In this document: positions 23,472 to 32,684 of the stretch, piece by piece | How the letters are laid out: every line of letters begins with the position of its first letter | Position numbering within the stretch: the stretch's first letter is position 1 | Source: an uncultured Clostridia bacterium | Lineage (GTDB): Bacteria > Bacillota > Clostridia > Oscillospirales > Ruminococcaceae | Reading direction: 5' to 3' | DNA: 42,560 nt | Assembly: GCA_947625615.1 (NCBI GenBank) | Contig: CANQPB010000019.1 | Coordinates: 1-42,560 of the forward strand | Made by a program: the position numbers and the translations under genes | The notes under the pieces: model-generated | Database searches by the model: none | The model's input: the letters and a program-made list of their open reading frames with translations, nothing else | What the model was told of the DNA's origin: nothing

Positions 23472-26320
23472 GCCGTTTTTCTTATTATCTTTTTCAGAAG
23501 TGCGCCGTTTCTGACCTCGAACACCGCGACAAGCCCGATAAACGACAGCCCTATCAGCTCGACGATTACGGCAAGGATAAGGTAGTCGGGCATAAAGCGC
23601 ATTTCTATCTCGTGCTCGCCGGCCTTAAGCTCTATTCCGATGAGGGAGTCCAAAAGCGTCACCGTCTCGACCTCCTCGCCGTCCACCTTTACCGTCCAGC
23701 CCGGCTCCTGCGGGATAGTCGTCAGAAGATAGCCGTCCTTTGAGGCGTTCACGCTGCCCTTTAAGTGGGTGTCGGTGTGCTCGGTAAGGTTCCAGCCGCC
23801 GGCGGATATCTCGGAATACGCCTCGGCCAAAGCCTCGCTGTCAAGGCTGTAGAAAAGCACGTCGGAGAATATCGCCTCGCCGTTTGCAAGGGTCATTCTC
23901 AGCCGAATTTTTTCGCCCGGCTCGAAGGAACCCAAATTCAGAATGCTGTAGTTCTCGCCCTTGAAGAAGTAGTCGACAAAGGCGTAGGTATTAAGATCCC
24001 AGGAATCCGCCTTGAGCCACATATTGCACTGGCGCTGGTAAATCGTCGGGAAGAACGCAAAGATCGGCTCGTCGGTGTCTATGTCAAGGGTGAATTCAAC
24101 ATAGCTGTCCTTGCCCTCCACCGCGGTGGTATACATTATGTGATCCCCCGTCGTGGCGGTGTTGCAGTTGGTGGTGTCGGTAAAGCGGGGGTATATCTCG
24201 TCGAAGAGGTCTCTTGTGAGATTTCCCGTTATCGCGCCGACAAGGTTTTCCTGATTCTTGAACGGGTCTACGGAATCAAGCTTTGCGTTTAATATTCTGC
24301 TGTCGGCCATATAGGCTATCGGCAGGGCGTAGGGATTTTCATAAACCTCAATTTCGTCTACGCCGGTGGTTTCGGGGGTCATGATAAGCTGATAGCCGTC
24401 CCAGGGGCGCTTTATCTCGTTTTCATACTTCACGCGGTTGATGTCGTCCTGAGTGAGGGTCTCGCCCTCCTCCGGCTCCTGCGGCTGGTTCTCCTTATAC
24501 ATGAGATATTTTATGCCGAAGAGCATGTCGGTCACCGGGGTCTGGCCGGTATATTTCGTGAAGTGGCCCTGCATGCCGTAGCCGAGGGATTTCAGCATTG
24601 AGAGCACCGGCGAATTCATCGTCGAGCTGGAATGGGAAATTCCGGCGTAGCCCATGCCTATGGGATCGTTTACGGTGCGGTGGAAGGTCTTTTCAACGCG
24701 GTAAAGGCCGTCGTCCCGCTCCTCAAGCTGCCTGACAATCTCCCGCCCGTTGTTGAAATAGGGAACGTAGGAGGAATAGGTGCTGTATACGACGTCGTAG
24801 TCTATCGAATATACCGTCCAGAGGCTGTTTATGAATATCTCAACGCCGACAAACGCCCCGGTGACTATCACCGAAACCCTGCGGGGATATTTCTTGCAGA
24901 TATATAGAAGCCCCGCAAAGACGCATATCGCCAAAACGCAGAACCACACCGTCTCAAAGAGATACATGTGCTCATATTGCAGATGATTTATAAACGCCAA
25001 AAGCGCTATCCAGCCAAAAGCGGTCAGGCATATCTCCTTAAGGGAGACGCCGTCCAGATTCTCAAACGCGCGGAACGCGCAGATTATCATCATGAACGAG
25101 AACGTGAACGAATAGCGGTAGGGCAGCCAGTTAGGCACCTGAAAGCCGTGCCACGCGATGTCTATAGTCGAGACATACATGCTTGCGAACACCGCAAACA
25201 TCAAAAGTGCGTTCGCAATCTTTTCCTTCGGCTTTATTTTCGTGTTCAGGAAAAAGAGCGGCAAGAGCATCATGACAATTGTGCCGCAGGCTATCATCGG
25301 CAGCCCCTCGGGGCGGACGTTGTCGTAGCTGTTTGAATAGAGCTTTGAGAGGAAGCTGAAGATGTCAAACTGATTCTTGGGGGTAAAATCGGGGGTCGAG
25401 AAGCTGAGCTTTCCGAGGCTTAAAGAGCAGTAGACGGGTATCAGCACTATCGCCGCGCTTAAAACGGATATCACCGCCGAGCCGGCAAATTTCACTCCGC
25501 CCGAAAGCCAATGCTTCGCTATCGCCACGCCGGGGCGGGAGAAGATGTAGTATACAAAATAGAGCGCGCAGAAAAAGCCTATCATGTAGCCGATGTAAAA
25601 ATGGGAGATGAACATGACGGTAAGGGGAAGTATGAACGGAAGCATCTTTCCCTCGTCGACAAGCCGCTCGATTCCGTAGAGGATTATCGGGAGCCAAATC
25701 ATGCCGTCTATCCACATGGGATTCATCAGCTCTACCACGATATAGGTCATAAGGGCGTAGCTTAGCGAAAAGATTATCTGGGAGGATTCCTTTGCGTGCT
25801 TGCTCTTTCTGAGATAATAGGCCATCGAGAGGCCGCAGCAGCCCACCTTTGCGAGCTCCATTATCTCGATCGCGCCGAGTATCATCGAGCGAGGCAGCAG
25901 AACAACTATCCACATGAACGGGCTTGCAAGGTAATATCCGAACATGCCGAGCGTTTCACCGGAAAGATTCCGTGACCAGCTGTAGATAAGGCTGCCGTCG
26001 CCCCAGATGGCGTCGCGGAAGGCTTCGTAATAGCTGACGTACTGCCCGTTGAGGTCAAGAACCAGAACGGACATGTCGCCGAACGGGTGCACCCCGAAGC
26101 AGGCGTAGACAAGATACATTATCGCCACAGGCAGCATAAATGCCGCCAGCCCTACGCGATGCTTAAAAAGCCACCGGCCCACCGGGTTTTCCGCGAAGAA
26201 TTTTTTATGCCGCGGCGTGCGGGGGGCCTCGTTTTCCGTGGCCTCGGCATCAGCCGCCGCGCCGGCGTTTTCGGGCGTCATCTCGCCCGGGGCGGTATCC
26301 ATTATATCGTTTTCAGACAC
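23468..26320 (-). CDS. yfhO: YfhO-family membrane glycosyltransferase-like protein
   Basis: A 950-residue multi-spanning protein with a GT-C architecture: about 12-14 membrane helices in residues 45-520, an early extracytoplasmic Asp region (MSVLVLDLNGQYVSYYEAFRD typical of YfhO), a large extracytoplasmic C-terminal domain (about 530-900) and one last membrane helix near the end. In Bacillus, YfhO transfers a sugar from the undecaprenyl-phosphate sugar made by CsbB onto lipoteichoic acid; the CsbB-like gene here overlaps its start by 8 bases. Start chosen as GTG at 26320, with GGAGG 7 bases upstream. The N-terminal 30 residues are acidic and disordered. The exact acceptor polymer is not known. 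Confidence 0.9.
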   Translation of the reverse strand: MSENDIMDTAPGEMTPENAGAAADAEATENEAPRTPRHKKFFAENPVGRWLFKHRVGLAAFMLPVAIMYLVYACFGVHPFGDMSVLVLDLNGQYVSYYEAFRDAIWGDGSLIYSWSRNLSGETLGMFGYYLASPFMWIVVLLPRSMILGAIEIMELAKVGCCGLSMAYYLRKSKHAKESSQIIFSLSYALMTYIVVELMNPMWIDGMIWLPIILYGIERLVDEGKMLPFILPLTVMFISHFYIGYMIGFFCALYFVYYIFSRPGVAIAKHWLSGGVKFAGSAVISVLSAAIVLIPVYCSLSLGKLSFSTPDFTPKNQFDIFSFLSKLYSNSYDNVRPEGLPMIACGTIVMMLLPLFFLNTKIKPKEKIANALLMFAVFASMYVSTIDIAWHGFQVPNWLPYRYSFTFSFMMIICAFRAFENLDGVSLKEICLTAFGWIALLAFINHLQYEHMYLFETVWFCVLAICVFAGLLYICKKYPRRVSVIVTGAFVGVEIFINSLWTVYSIDYDVVYSTYSSYVPYFNNGREIVRQLEERDDGLYRVEKTFHRTVNDPIGMGYAGISHSSSTMNSPVLSMLKSLGYGMQGHFTKYTGQTPVTDMLFGIKYLMYKENQPQEPEEGETLTQDDINRVKYENEIKRPWDGYQLIMTPETTGVDEIEVYENPYALPIAYMADSRILNAKLDSVDPFKNQENLVGAITGNLTRDLFDEIYPRFTDTTNCNTATTGDHIMYTTAVEGKDSYVEFTLDIDTDEPIFAFFPTIYQRQCNMWLKADSWDLNTYAFVDYFFKGENYSILNLGSFEPGEKIRLRMTLANGEAIFSDVLFYSLDSEALAEAYSEISAGGWNLTEHTDTHLKGSVNASKDGYLLTTIPQEPGWTVKVDGEEVETVTLLDSLIGIELKAGEHEIEMRFMPDYLILAVIVELIGLSFIGLVAVFEVRNGALLKKIIRKTA

Positions 26321-27236
26321 TTTTCTGCCTCCCTTCACGCGTGTCGCATGAGATTATATATTTCGGCCTCGATTTGACCTCGCCGTATATCCTTGAAAGA
26401 TAAAAGCCTATAACGCCGAGCGATATGAGAATCAGCCCCGCGAGAAAAATAAGGGTTATTGCCGCGCCGCCGAACGAGCCGAGCGGTATGCCGAAGATTT
26501 TAAGCACCAAAAGCACCGCCGCCGACAGGCAGGATAAAATTCCCGCGAAAAGACTGAGATAAAGCGGGGCGTCGGTGAACGAGGCGATGTTCTTGACGGC
26601 GTATACGAGAAGCTTTTTGAACGTCCACTTGCCGCGGCCGCGTTCGCGGGCGGAGACTTCGTATTCCACCGCCTCGGCCTTAAAGCCTACAAACTGCGCC
26701 AGCGCCCTGAAAAAGCTGCCGTCCTCGCCGTAAAGCCTGACGGCCTCTACAGCCCTGCGGCTTAAAAGCATGAAGTCGGAGGCGCCGGACATGTCAAACC
26801 CGGTGGCGCGGCTCATCATTGAATTGAACACCTTTGCCAAAAAGCCGTAGCTTTTTGCCTCGCTGCCGCGAAAGGCCTTCTTTCCCTCTACGACGTCGGC
26901 ACCTTGGCGCCACTTTTCAATCATCTCCGAAAGCTTTGCGGGAGGGTGCTGCAAATCGCAGTCTATCACCGCGACGGCGTCGCCGGCCGAGGAATCGAGC
27001 CCCGCGCGTATCGCGGCCTCCTTGCCGAAATTGCGGGAAAACCTGAGACCCCGTATCTTCGATCCGGGCCTCTCGGAAACGGAAAGAATTTTCTCCCATG
27101 TGAGATCCCGAGAGCCGTCGTCGACAAAAATAATCTCAAAATCCTCGCCGCAGGTGCTTAAAACCGACGAGACGGCCTCGGCAGCCTCGGCGATGTTTTC
27201 CTCCTCGTTATAGGCGGGTATCACTACTGATATCAT
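26313..27236 (-). CDS. CsbB/GtrB-like family 2 glycosyltransferase
   Basis: A 307-residue GT-A enzyme with two C-terminal membrane helices (about 230-255 and 262-290). It shows VVIPAYNEEENI, FVDDGSRD (Asp39-Asp40) and VIDCDLQHPP (Asp92, Asp94 metal site), with the RGRGKWTFKKL segment before the helices. These enzymes load a sugar onto undecaprenyl phosphate at the cytoplasmic membrane face. AAGGAGA precedes the ATG. It overlaps the PHP gene by four bases (ATGA) and yfhO by eight, so all three are coupled; the CsbB-YfhO pair is conserved in Bacillus. Confidence 0.9.
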   Translation of the reverse strand: MISVVIPAYNEEENIAEAAEAVSSVLSTCGEDFEIIFVDDGSRDLTWEKILSVSERPGSKIRGLRFSRNFGKEAAIRAGLDSSAGDAVAVIDCDLQHPPAKLSEMIEKWRQGADVVEGKKAFRGSEAKSYGFLAKVFNSMMSRATGFDMSGASDFMLLSRRAVEAVRLYGEDGSFFRALAQFVGFKAEAVEYEVSARERGRGKWTFKKLLVYAVKNIASFTDAPLYLSLFAGILSCLSAAVLLVLKIFGIPLGSFGGAAITLIFLAGLILISLGVIGFYLSRIYGEVKSRPKYIISCDTREGRQKSV

Positions 27237-28018
27237 TGTTTCTCCTTATCAGGGCAGCCGTCAGGCAGCAGGCTGACGTTCGGCCTTACGCAGTATTTCC
27301 AGGCGTTCTCGCCGGGGTCACAGTCGGTCGAGTGGTCGCGCTCCATAACCGTGAGCTTGCCCGATCTCATCGCCTCAAGGTAATCAAATGGCGATTCGAA
27401 TTTTTTCTCAACGCATACTCCCCCGTTCGGGTGGCACCAGTGGTGGTGCGAATCGGAGCCGCCGGTTGCGGGCAGGCCGTATGATTCCGCGTACCACTTG
27501 GCGCGGGCGTTGAAGTCGTCGCGGTTGTTGCAGTTATAGATCTCCACGCCGTCCACCTTATGGGGATAGAGGCGTATCGTGCTGATGTAGTCTGCCTCGC
27601 GGAAGGGGTGGGCGTGTACGACGAATCCGCCGTTTTCGTGCACAAGATCCGCAAAGCGGTCTATCGGCATTCTGTCGATCTCGGGGTGATCTATCAAAAA
27701 TTGCATGTCTATCCCGTAGGTCAGAAATTCCGTCGCGAACCAGCCGTATTCCAGCCCGAAGAACACCTGAAAGCCGAGCTCGTCGCCCCGCCTCTTGGCG
27801 TCGTCGTAGCCCTGGCAGAACAGCCTCACACGGGTCTCCCACCCTAACTTTGCAAGGTCGCGGTTCACCGCCGTGTTGCCGCCGAAAAAGTGGTCGGTGA
27901 TAAAGCAGCCGGCGTAGCCCAGAGCGTGAAGGCGCTCCACCATTTTCGCCCCCGAGGTCGACGAGCAGTCCGAGCCCTGCGAGGTGTGCATATGAGTTTC
28001 GTATTTGTATAATGACAT
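27233..28018 (-). CDS. PHP-domain metal-dependent phosphoesterase
   Basis: A 261-residue protein of the polymerase-and-histidinol-phosphatase fold. Metal-ligand motifs are ETHMHTSQGSDCS (His9, His11), TDHFFGG, HAHPFREADY and GSDSHHHW. The family hydrolyses phosphate esters with up to three metal ions. It is the first gene of the PHP-CsbB-YfhO transcript. The ATG at 28018 is chosen because it lies downstream of a clear promoter; the ribosome site is weak (GAAGAG). Its substrate and its link to surface glycosylation are unknown. A His/Cys-rich stretch (HHHWCHPNGG) is notable. Confidence 0.88.
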   Translation of the reverse strand: MSLYKYETHMHTSQGSDCSSTSGAKMVERLHALGYAGCFITDHFFGGNTAVNRDLAKLGWETRVRLFCQGYDDAKRRGDELGFQVFFGLEYGWFATEFLTYGIDMQFLIDHPEIDRMPIDRFADLVHENGGFVVHAHPFREADYISTIRLYPHKVDGVEIYNCNNRDDFNARAKWYAESYGLPATGGSDSHHHWCHPNGGVCVEKKFESPFDYLEAMRSGKLTVMERDHSTDCDPGENAWKYCVRPNVSLLPDGCPDKEKQ

Positions 28019-28050
28019 CGGTTTCACTCTTCTTTTTGGGTATTTACAGT

Positions 28051-28079
28051 ATTGTACCATTTTAAGCGGGAATAGTCAA
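28051..28079 (-). promoter_or_regulatory. Promoter of the PHP-CsbB-YfhO operon
   Basis: On the minus strand TTGACT (28074-28079) and TACAAT (28051-28056) are separated by 17 bases. Repeat copy C begins 14 bases upstream of the -35 box. Confidence 0.85.
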
Positions 28080-28093
28080 GAGCACAAGCGCGA

Positions 28094-28226
28094 GATATGG
28101 CCTAAAAGGCCATATCAAGAAAACAGATGTCAGAAGTCGGATATCAGAATTTCAAGGTGTCGCCTGCGGCGACATATTTAAATTTTTTTAATAATGCGCG
28201 CGGAATGGGCGCTTCCGACAAGAGTT
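28094..28226 (+). repeat. Interspersed repeat, copy C (full length)
   Basis: About 130 bp. It opens with a hairpin (GATATGGCC-TAAAA-GGCCATATC, 28094-28116), then AAGAAAACAGATGTCAGAAG, TCGGATATCAGAATTTCAAG, an inner GTCGCC-TGC-GGCGAC hairpin, an A/T-rich stretch and the tail GCGCGGAATGGGCGCTTCC. The first-hairpin stem differs from copy A by a paired change (TGTGG/CCACA versus TATGG/CCATA), so the pairing is kept. Confidence 0.87.
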
Positions 28227-28262
28227 CGAAAATCGGAGCTGAGAGGGCGGAATTTTACACGG

Positions 28263-28290
28263 AAAATGCCCCCGGGTGCTGTCCGGGGGC
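28263..28290 (-). terminator. Terminator at the end of the opp operon
   Basis: GCCCCCGG (28268-28275) pairs with CCGGGGGC (28283-28290) around a 7-base loop; on the minus strand ATTTTCC follows. The stem is also followed by GGATTTTT on the plus strand. Confidence 0.75.
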
Positions 28291-28358
28291 GGATTTTTAT
28301 ATACAGATTGTAATATTTAAATCAGAATCTACAAAATGTATCTGAAATTTGAGCTTTT

Positions 28359-29606
28359 TTACTCCGCGAGCGTGAATCTTTTGCCGCCGTTTTCGTATAA
28401 AAATCCGAAGGTCGGCGTTTCGCCGGTGGCAACTATCCTCTCCCCATCGAACCGAACGGTGGCGATATCCTTTTCGGCGAGGGCCTCGGCGCTTTCGGGA
28501 GAAAAGCTTTCGCCTACGAATATCGGCGCGAGGGACAGCGCGATATCGGCGCAGCCCGCTTTTTCGGACATGCCGTAAAGCTCGGGCAGCGAGGTGCGGT
28601 TCATGCCGTCCGAGATGTCGAGATAGCGCGAGCGGACGGCGCCGTCAAGGGTGATGTATCTTGTCGAGGCGTCGGAGGAAACGGGATAGGCGTTCAGACT
28701 GACGACGCTTTTCGGCCCAAAATATTTCATCACCGCGGCGGGGTAAAGCTCGCCGCCGTCAGAACAGTACAGCGTCATATCAAAGCTCTCGCCGGTTTTG
28801 TCGAGGCACCTTGTATAGCCGTCGCGGCTTGAGATAACGCAGTTTGTCAGCCCCGCCTCCTCAAACCTGTCGGCGATGAGATCGGCGATAAAGGCGTTTT
28901 TGAGCCAGTAAAAGTCGAAGAGCTCGGTTATCTCCCACTCCTCCAAAAAGTCGAGGTAGTCCTGCGAGGCGTAAAGCTCGGCCTTGCCGCCGCCGTAAAG
29001 CTTTATGTCCACCTTTTCGGGGTCTTTGGCATACTCCGCCGTTTTTTTGAACAGTTCGGCGAGGTCGCCGTTCTGGGCGGGATCGTAGTTAAAGGACTGC
29101 TCCGGCGCGGTTTCGAAGATGTTGTCGTAGACCGAATAGGCCGGGGCGAGATAGGCGCTGCGGTCGCCGCTTTCGACGTATTTTTCAAGGGCGGCGTAAA
29201 GCTCGGGGTCTATCTCGGTTTGCTCGTTGGGGTGAACGCTGAGATATTTGAGGTTGTGCACGTTTTCCATCTCGATCTCGGCGTCAAAAAGCTCATAGCC
29301 CGCCTTGGCGGCGTCGGTGTAAAGCTGGGTGACCGCCCGCTTTTCCTTTGAAACCGAATCGACGCTTCCGAGGTTATAGATAAGAATAAAATCCTGCGAG
29401 CAGGTGGTCTCCGAGCTGTAGGCTTCGATAACGCGCCAGCCCTTTTCGCCGTTAATAAGCCCGGAAATTCCGAAAGCAAGCGCCGAAGCGCCCAATATCA
29501 GGAAGAAAACCGCTGCGGCTATCCGAAGGCCGAGGCGGCTTTCGGACAGCTCGATTTTTTCCACGGGTCTCGGGCGATCCGGCGTGCGAATTCTTGTGCG
29601 TTTCAC
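28359..29606 (-). CDS. Membrane-anchored protein of unknown function, possibly a divergent ApbE-like domain
   Basis: A 415-residue protein with a basic cytoplasmic tail, one membrane helix (about residues 28-50) and a large outside domain. I do not recognise it with certainty. The pattern (NAFIADLIADRFEEAGLTN, then TRYITLDGAVRSRYLD, then TSLPELYGMSEKAGCADIAL) recalls ApbE FAD:protein FMN transferases: the KGYAxD helix, the SGxYxRxxxxDGxxYxHI strand and the SVTVxxxxxxxADAL end. The key ApbE Asp/His positions are not clearly kept, so it may be catalytically dead or a different fold. It starts with GTG directly after the oppF stop (no gap), so it belongs to the opp operon. Confidence 0.6.
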   Translation of the reverse strand: MKRTRIRTPDRPRPVEKIELSESRLGLRIAAAVFFLILGASALAFGISGLINGEKGWRVIEAYSSETTCSQDFILIYNLGSVDSVSKEKRAVTQLYTDAAKAGYELFDAEIEMENVHNLKYLSVHPNEQTEIDPELYAALEKYVESGDRSAYLAPAYSVYDNIFETAPEQSFNYDPAQNGDLAELFKKTAEYAKDPEKVDIKLYGGGKAELYASQDYLDFLEEWEITELFDFYWLKNAFIADLIADRFEEAGLTNCVISSRDGYTRCLDKTGESFDMTLYCSDGGELYPAAVMKYFGPKSVVSLNAYPVSSDASTRYITLDGAVRSRYLDISDGMNRTSLPELYGMSEKAGCADIALSLAPIFVGESFSPESAEALAEKDIATVRFDGERIVATGETPTFGFLYENGGKRFTLAE

Positions 29607-30911
29607 TCAGATAACTGCCAAAAGCAGCATTAGCAGGAAGAGCACTATTATCACGGCGATGACAACAAATCCTGCGATGGCGCCCTTGCGGCACGCCCTG
29701 AAGTTCCGCATGTGTTTGAAGTGCTTGAACAGCAGTCCCAGAAGTATTCCGAGCACAGGCAGCAGGAACGAGAAGACGGTATACCATACCGACCCGGTGT
29801 CGTGTACCGGCGGCTGGGTGATGTTTTCCACCGGGATATCGTCCTCGACCTCGGTGTGATGCTCGGGCTGTGCGCCGTTAGAGATCGTGACCGCCTTAAG
29901 GGGAACGTCGGCGTCGCGAACGGCGCGGTATTCCTCAATCTCCTTCTTGTTGCCGTATACCCAGTGATTGTGGCCTATGCAGACAAATTCCGGCTTTTCG
30001 ACGGAATAGTCGTGAACGGAAGGATCGTAGGTAAAGAGAACCTTGTTCTTTTCAAGCTGCGGGTCGGGTATCGGTATGGCGGAGATTAGCGAGCGGGTGT
30101 AGGGGTGGAGCGGGAAATTGAAGAGCTCCTCCGAATCCGCAACCTCTACTATTCTGCCCTTATAGATAACGCCGATGCGGTCGGAGATGAATCTTACGAC
30201 CGAAAGATCGTGGGCTATAAAGAGATAGGTGAGGTTTTTCTCGCGCTGGAATTTTTTCATCAGGTTCAGAACCTGCGCTCTTACCGAGACGTCGAGGGCC
30301 GAGATAGGCTCGTCGGCGACGACAAGCTCGGGCTCCATTACCATTGCCCTCGCGATGCCTATTCTCTGGCGCTGGCCGCCCGAGAATTCGTGTGGGTAAC
30401 GGGTGAGGTGCTCCGGCAGAAGTCCTACCGCGTTTATCATGTCCTCAACCTTGCGGACTCTGTCCGCCTCGTTTTCAAACAGATGGAAGTTGTAAAGTCC
30501 CTCCGAGATGATATAGTCGACGGTGGCGCGCTCGTTGAGCGAGGCCGCGGGATCCTGGAAGACCATCTGAATGTTTCTTATTACCTCGCGGTCGAGCGAG
30601 TGGGGAATCTTTCCCGAAATTCTGACACCCTTGTAGTCTATCTCGCCCTTTGCAAGCGGATTTACGCGAATTACCGCGCGGCCTATGGTGGTTTTGCCGG
30701 AGCCGGATTCGCCGACGAGCGAGAAGGTCTCGCCGCGGTAGATGTCGAAGCTCGCGTCCTGAACCGCCCTTACGGCGTCCTCGCCCTTGCCGAAGGTGAT
30801 GTCTACGTTTTTAAGCGAAAGCAGGATCTCTCTGCCGTTTTCGTCTGTGGGCCCGTGCTCAGGAAGCTTGTTGGCGCGCACTCCCGCAGTTTTCTTTTCA
30901 TTTTCTGACAT
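29607..30911 (-). CDS. oppF: Oligopeptide ABC transporter ATPase OppF with an extra C-terminal membrane module
   Basis: A 434-residue ATP-binding subunit. The nucleotide-binding domain is complete: Walker A GESGSGKT (67-74), Q-loop MVFQDP (116-121), signature FSGGQRQR (176-183), Walker B VVADEP (197-202) and switch His near 234, followed by the Opp-type end ([14 protein letters not shown]). Usual OppF stops near residue 310-330; this one continues through a linker to two membrane helices (about 375-395 and 411-434), separated by a Lys/Arg/His-rich loop. So it is predicted to be anchored in the membrane by itself. AGGAGG precedes the ATG. It follows oppD by 12 bases. Confidence 0.9.
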   Translation of the reverse strand: MSENEKKTAGVRANKLPEHGPTDENGREILLSLKNVDITFGKGEDAVRAVQDASFDIYRGETFSLVGESGSGKTTIGRAVIRVNPLAKGEIDYKGVRISGKIPHSLDREVIRNIQMVFQDPAASLNERATVDYIISEGLYNFHLFENEADRVRKVEDMINAVGLLPEHLTRYPHEFSGGQRQRIGIARAMVMEPELVVADEPISALDVSVRAQVLNLMKKFQREKNLTYLFIAHDLSVVRFISDRIGVIYKGRIVEVADSEELFNFPLHPYTRSLISAIPIPDPQLEKNKVLFTYDPSVHDYSVEKPEFVCIGHNHWVYGNKKEIEEYRAVRDADVPLKAVTISNGAQPEHHTEVEDDIPVENITQPPVHDTGSVWYTVFSFLLPVLGILLGLLFKHFKHMRNFRACRKGAIAGFVVIAVIIVLFLLMLLLAVI

Positions 30912-30923
30912 TATCCCGCCTCC

Positions 30924-32672
30924 TCATATGTTAAATACTTTGCAGAGCGTCTCGTGGATATTGCGGATACCCTCGGGCTTCTCGATCTTGGGGGCGCGGG
31001 GGTCTAAAAGCCACGTCTTGGCATAGTGGGTGTCGCTGATCTTGAACATCGGCGGCTCTGCAAGGGTGTCGATCTTCATGCAGTAGGGATTGCGGGGGGC
31101 AAAGGCGTCGCCCACTATCTGGTTATAGAGAGACGGCGGGGTGCCCGTTATGGAATAGAGCTTGGTATCCTTCTGGGCGAGCTGGGGAAGCGAGCTGAGG
31201 AGCGCCCAGGTATAGGGGTGTCTCGGGTCGTAGAAGACCTCTTCGACGGTGCCGAGCTCTACCACCTGTCCGGCATAGAGCACCGCAACTCTGTCGGCTA
31301 CGTTCGCGACGACGCCGAGATCGTGGGTGATGAAGACGGTGGTATAATTGAATTCCTTCTGCAGGTCTTTTATAAGCTGTAAAATCTGTGCCTGGATCGT
31401 AACGTCAAGGGCGGTGGTAGGCTCGTCGCAGATGAGTATCTTGGGCTGGCAGGAGAGCGCTATGGCTATAACGATTCTCTGGCGCATGCCGCCCGAATAC
31501 TGGAAGGGGTAGTCGTCGAATCTCGCCTGGGGATTGGGTATTCCGACCTTGTGCATGAGATCCAGCGCGCGGCGCCTTGCCTCGACCTCTGAGCAGCCCT
31601 GATGCTTTATGATTATCGAGGTAATCTGCTTGCCGATGGTGATTATCGGGTTGAGCGAGGTCATAGGATCCTGGAAGACGGTGGCTATTCTGCGGCCGCG
31701 GATCTGCATCCAGTCCTTGGAATACTTGACGTTTGCAAGGTTGAGTATGCAGGTGCCGTGAAGCTGATCGGGGGTCTCGTCGAGATATCTTACCCTGAAG
31801 ACGACCTCGTCGAAGACGTGATCCCTGAGTTCGTCGTTTGAAAGGTCAACGCCCATTAGCATGGCCTTTTTCATGCTCTTCAAAAGCTTGAAGATGAGCT
31901 TTATCCTTGAGATCAAGCCGTAGCGGCCGACCGAGAGGTATATCTCCTTTGCGAGGATCTCGTTTCTCTTGACGGTATCTTCGGTTATCTCAACCTTGAT
32001 CTTTTCGGCGTGCTCCGCCTTGAGCTGAGCCTTTCTGGCGGCGTAGTCGGCGTTGAATTTCGTGTCGGCGCTCGCCTTGGCCTTCTTGGCCTTCAGCATT
32101 TCGCCCTCGGCGCTCTCAAGCCGCTTTATCTCCCGCTTGTATTCCTTGAGCTTTGCGGAGGCCTCGCGGATCTTGTCCTTTTCCTTCTTGGGGTCGAAGG
32201 TCTGCCTGAGGTTGAACAGCTCGGTGCTCTCGTGCCTTGTGTCCCTGAGTTTTTTCTCGACGTCGGCCTTTTCCTCGTCGGTGAGCTCGGTGCGGGCGCG
32301 CTTTTCGGCCTCAAGCTCGATAAGCTTGCGGTAATCCTCGGCGCCGGCCTCATACTTAGAATATGTGTTCAGCTTGCCGAGGGTGAAGTTAATAAGCGCT
32401 CTCGCGACGGAATTGAGCGAAACCTTGGTGTCGGCGAGCTCGTCGTCCGAGAAGATTATCTGCCCGTCGGAGATGAAGCCGTTTGAATCGAGCATTCCGG
32501 CAAAGGTCTTTGTGAAGACCGATTTGCCCGAGCCCGATTCGCCGACTATGGCTATCGATTCGTTTTCATAGATGTCCAAAGAGATGCCGCGTATGGCGGT
32601 GAGTATTCTGCCGCGGACGCGGAACTTCACCGATAAGTCCTTAACGGACAAAAGTATCTTTTTATCTTCCAC
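30924..32672 (-). CDS. oppD: Oligopeptide ABC transporter ATPase OppD with a large coiled-coil insertion
   Basis: A 582-residue ATP-binding subunit, against about 330-360 in the family. Walker A GESGSGKS is at 44-51, but the Q-loop (TVFQDPMTSLNP) only comes at residue 331. Signature YSGGMRQR (392-399), Walker B ILICDEP (412-418) and switch His450 are intact, so it should still be an active ATPase. The roughly 240 extra residues (about 80-318) are rich in Lys, Glu and Ala, with long predicted coiled-coil heptads at 110-240. The C-terminal Opp extension keeps only one cysteine of the usual four-cysteine cluster (PRNPYC). Starts with GTG after GGAGGGA. No frameshift is needed. Confidence 0.9.
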   Translation of the reverse strand: MEDKKILLSVKDLSVKFRVRGRILTAIRGISLDIYENESIAIVGESGSGKSVFTKTFAGMLDSNGFISDGQIIFSDDELADTKVSLNSVARALINFTLGKLNTYSKYEAGAEDYRKLIELEAEKRARTELTDEEKADVEKKLRDTRHESTELFNLRQTFDPKKEKDKIREASAKLKEYKREIKRLESAEGEMLKAKKAKASADTKFNADYAARKAQLKAEHAEKIKVEITEDTVKRNEILAKEIYLSVGRYGLISRIKLIFKLLKSMKKAMLMGVDLSNDELRDHVFDEVVFRVRYLDETPDQLHGTCILNLANVKYSKDWMQIRGRRIATVFQDPMTSLNPIITIGKQITSIIIKHQGCSEVEARRRALDLMHKVGIPNPQARFDDYPFQYSGGMRQRIVIAIALSCQPKILICDEPTTALDVTIQAQILQLIKDLQKEFNYTTVFITHDLGVVANVADRVAVLYAGQVVELGTVEEVFYDPRHPYTWALLSSLPQLAQKDTKLYSITGTPPSLYNQIVGDAFAPRNPYCMKIDTLAEPPMFKISDTHYAKTWLLDPRAPKIEKPEGIRNIHETLCKVFNI

Positions 32673-32684
32673 TTTTGTCCCTCC

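Noticed and set aside
20887-28226. CRISPR array or tandem repeats
   Set aside because: Only three copies, kilobases apart, with internal hairpins and no regular spacers or cas genes.
31719-32435. OppD split by a frameshift or a separate inserted gene
   Set aside because: One continuous frame with all ATPase motifs on both sides; the insertion has no start signal or ribosome site of its own.
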